Notes under the pieces: generated by a model
Databases searched by the model: none
What the model was told of the DNA's origin: nothing
Seen by the model: only the letters and a program-made list of their open reading frames with translations
Shown: positions 63,529-64,000 of the stretch, piece after piece
How the letters are laid out: each line of letters begins with the position of its first letter
How positions within the stretch are numbered: position 1 is the first letter of the stretch
NCBI GenBank assembly: GCA_947683425.1
Contig: CANTUQ010000073.1
Location: 16,261,001 to 16,325,000, forward strand
Length of the DNA: 64,000 nt
Direction: 5' to 3'
DNA from: Excoecaria cochinchinensis
Taxonomy: Eukaryota; Streptophyta; Magnoliopsida; Malpighiales; Euphorbiaceae
Program-made: the position numbers and the translations under genes

Positions 63529-64000
63529 ATAATAAGAAGATTTTGAGCAAAAAAAGTATTTCAAAACAGAATAATAATCAGCATATTTATACTAATCAGA
63601 TGATTCCCGTCTCTCCAAACCGTTTCTCTCCTATTGCCCCTAGACCTAGAGCAATAACTCCTCAGTTTTTTCCACCAATTTCTTCAAACCTTATCAGAAC
63701 ACCACCTTTAATTCCACCTTCTACCTTTAGACCACCGACCTATTCTACTATAGTATCCACTCCTACCTTCGCATCCTCATCATCTCCCAAAAGATCTTCA
63801 TCAATTTATCAGTTGAACCCTCGAAAAAAATTTATCAAAGTCTTAGAAATAGAGGAACAATCATTGATAGAAAATCAGAGTTTTTATAAATTAATTGAAT
63901 TTATCTTCCCAAAAGGATTTCATTTTTTAGAAGACTGCCCAGAAAAGACCAGAGAATTCTATGAAATGGTTCTAGTAGACACCGACTCAGTGGTGATTGA
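63525..64000 (+). CDS. viral third ORF, copy D, partial at window edge
   Basis: Open from the ATG to the end of the window (about 158 codons). It has neither the copy A deletion nor the copy B stop, and an early Glu-to-Lys change (SKKSIS). Whether it stays open through the copy C lesion site cannot be seen. Confidence 0.85.
   Translation, partial: MNNKKILSKKSISKQNNNQHIYTNQMIPVSPNRFSPIAPRPRAITPQFFPPISSNLIRTPPLIPPSTFRPPTYSTIVSTPTFASSSSPKRSSSIYQLNPRKKFIKVLEIEEQSLIENQSFYKLIEFIFPKGFHFLEDCPEKTREFYEMVLVDTDSVVI

Larger units (their letters stand above)
57859..64000 (+). mobile_element. endogenous pararetrovirus, copy D (right end outside the window)
   Basis: Starts 11 bp upstream of the primer-binding site and continues with leader, movement protein, polyprotein and the start of the third ORF up to the window edge. 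No coding lesion is visible. It is the best preserved copy in the window. Confidence 0.93.

Noticed and set aside
34275..64000. Interpretation of the viral cluster as an LTR retrotransposon array
   Set aside because: No integrase domain, no LTRs, a 30K movement protein and circularly permuted direct copies with a single primer-binding site each; this is pararetroviral.

Overview
The window is plant nuclear DNA, almost certainly from a dicot. It is AT-rich, carries no recognisable host gene, and is built from nested retrotransposons, a Helitron remnant and a recent cluster of endogenous pararetrovirus (Caulimoviridae) copies. I cannot name the host species or the virus genus from sequence alone.

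Positions 1-33,480 are an old, heavily nested transposon graveyard. A Ty1/copia element on the minus strand (1-5,909, running off the left edge) sits inside the helicase gene of a Helitron (5,916-7,536). The copia element is itself split by a 2.6 kb solo LTR with a GTACT target duplication (3,025-5,668). A non-autonomous LTR element of about 3.5 kb (7,793-11,331) holds a 141-bp tandem repeat. After a fragment resembling a Tat/Ogre leader (about 12.2-12.9 kb) comes a series of very long, non-coding LTRs. Two belong to one family in opposite orientation (14,079-18,738 and 27,271-32,462). Another (19,177-23,258, duplication CACAC) splits the integrase region of a decayed Ty3/gypsy element (18,915-24,155).

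Positions 33,480-34,274 are a long TA/CATA microsatellite containing a 37-bp-arm hairpin. It forms the left border of the viral cluster.

Positions 34,275-64,000 are the pararetrovirus cluster. The circular genome is about 8,376 bp. Its order is: tRNA-Met primer-binding site, leader, movement protein (350 aa), polyprotein (1,443 aa: capsid with zinc knuckle, coiled coil, aspartic protease, reverse transcriptase, RNase H), a 416-codon third ORF, a non-coding region, and three small ORFs just upstream of the next primer-binding site. Copies A and B are head-to-tail. Copy C is inverted, tail to tail with B, and cut inside the capsid region. A 385-bp miniature LTR element with a 51-bp interior and a 139-bp viral scrap follow, and then copy D runs off the right edge. 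The polyprotein is open in A, B and D. The movement protein is open in A and D. The third ORF is broken by a different lesion in each of A, B and C. Near-identity of the copies suggests young integrations.

The most interesting points are: three small ORFs that appear to be tandem paralogues sharing an FC-x-C motif; viral breakpoints clustered within tens of bases of the primer-binding site; the miniature LTR element trapped at a viral junction; and a two-hairpin module conserved between the giant LTRs.
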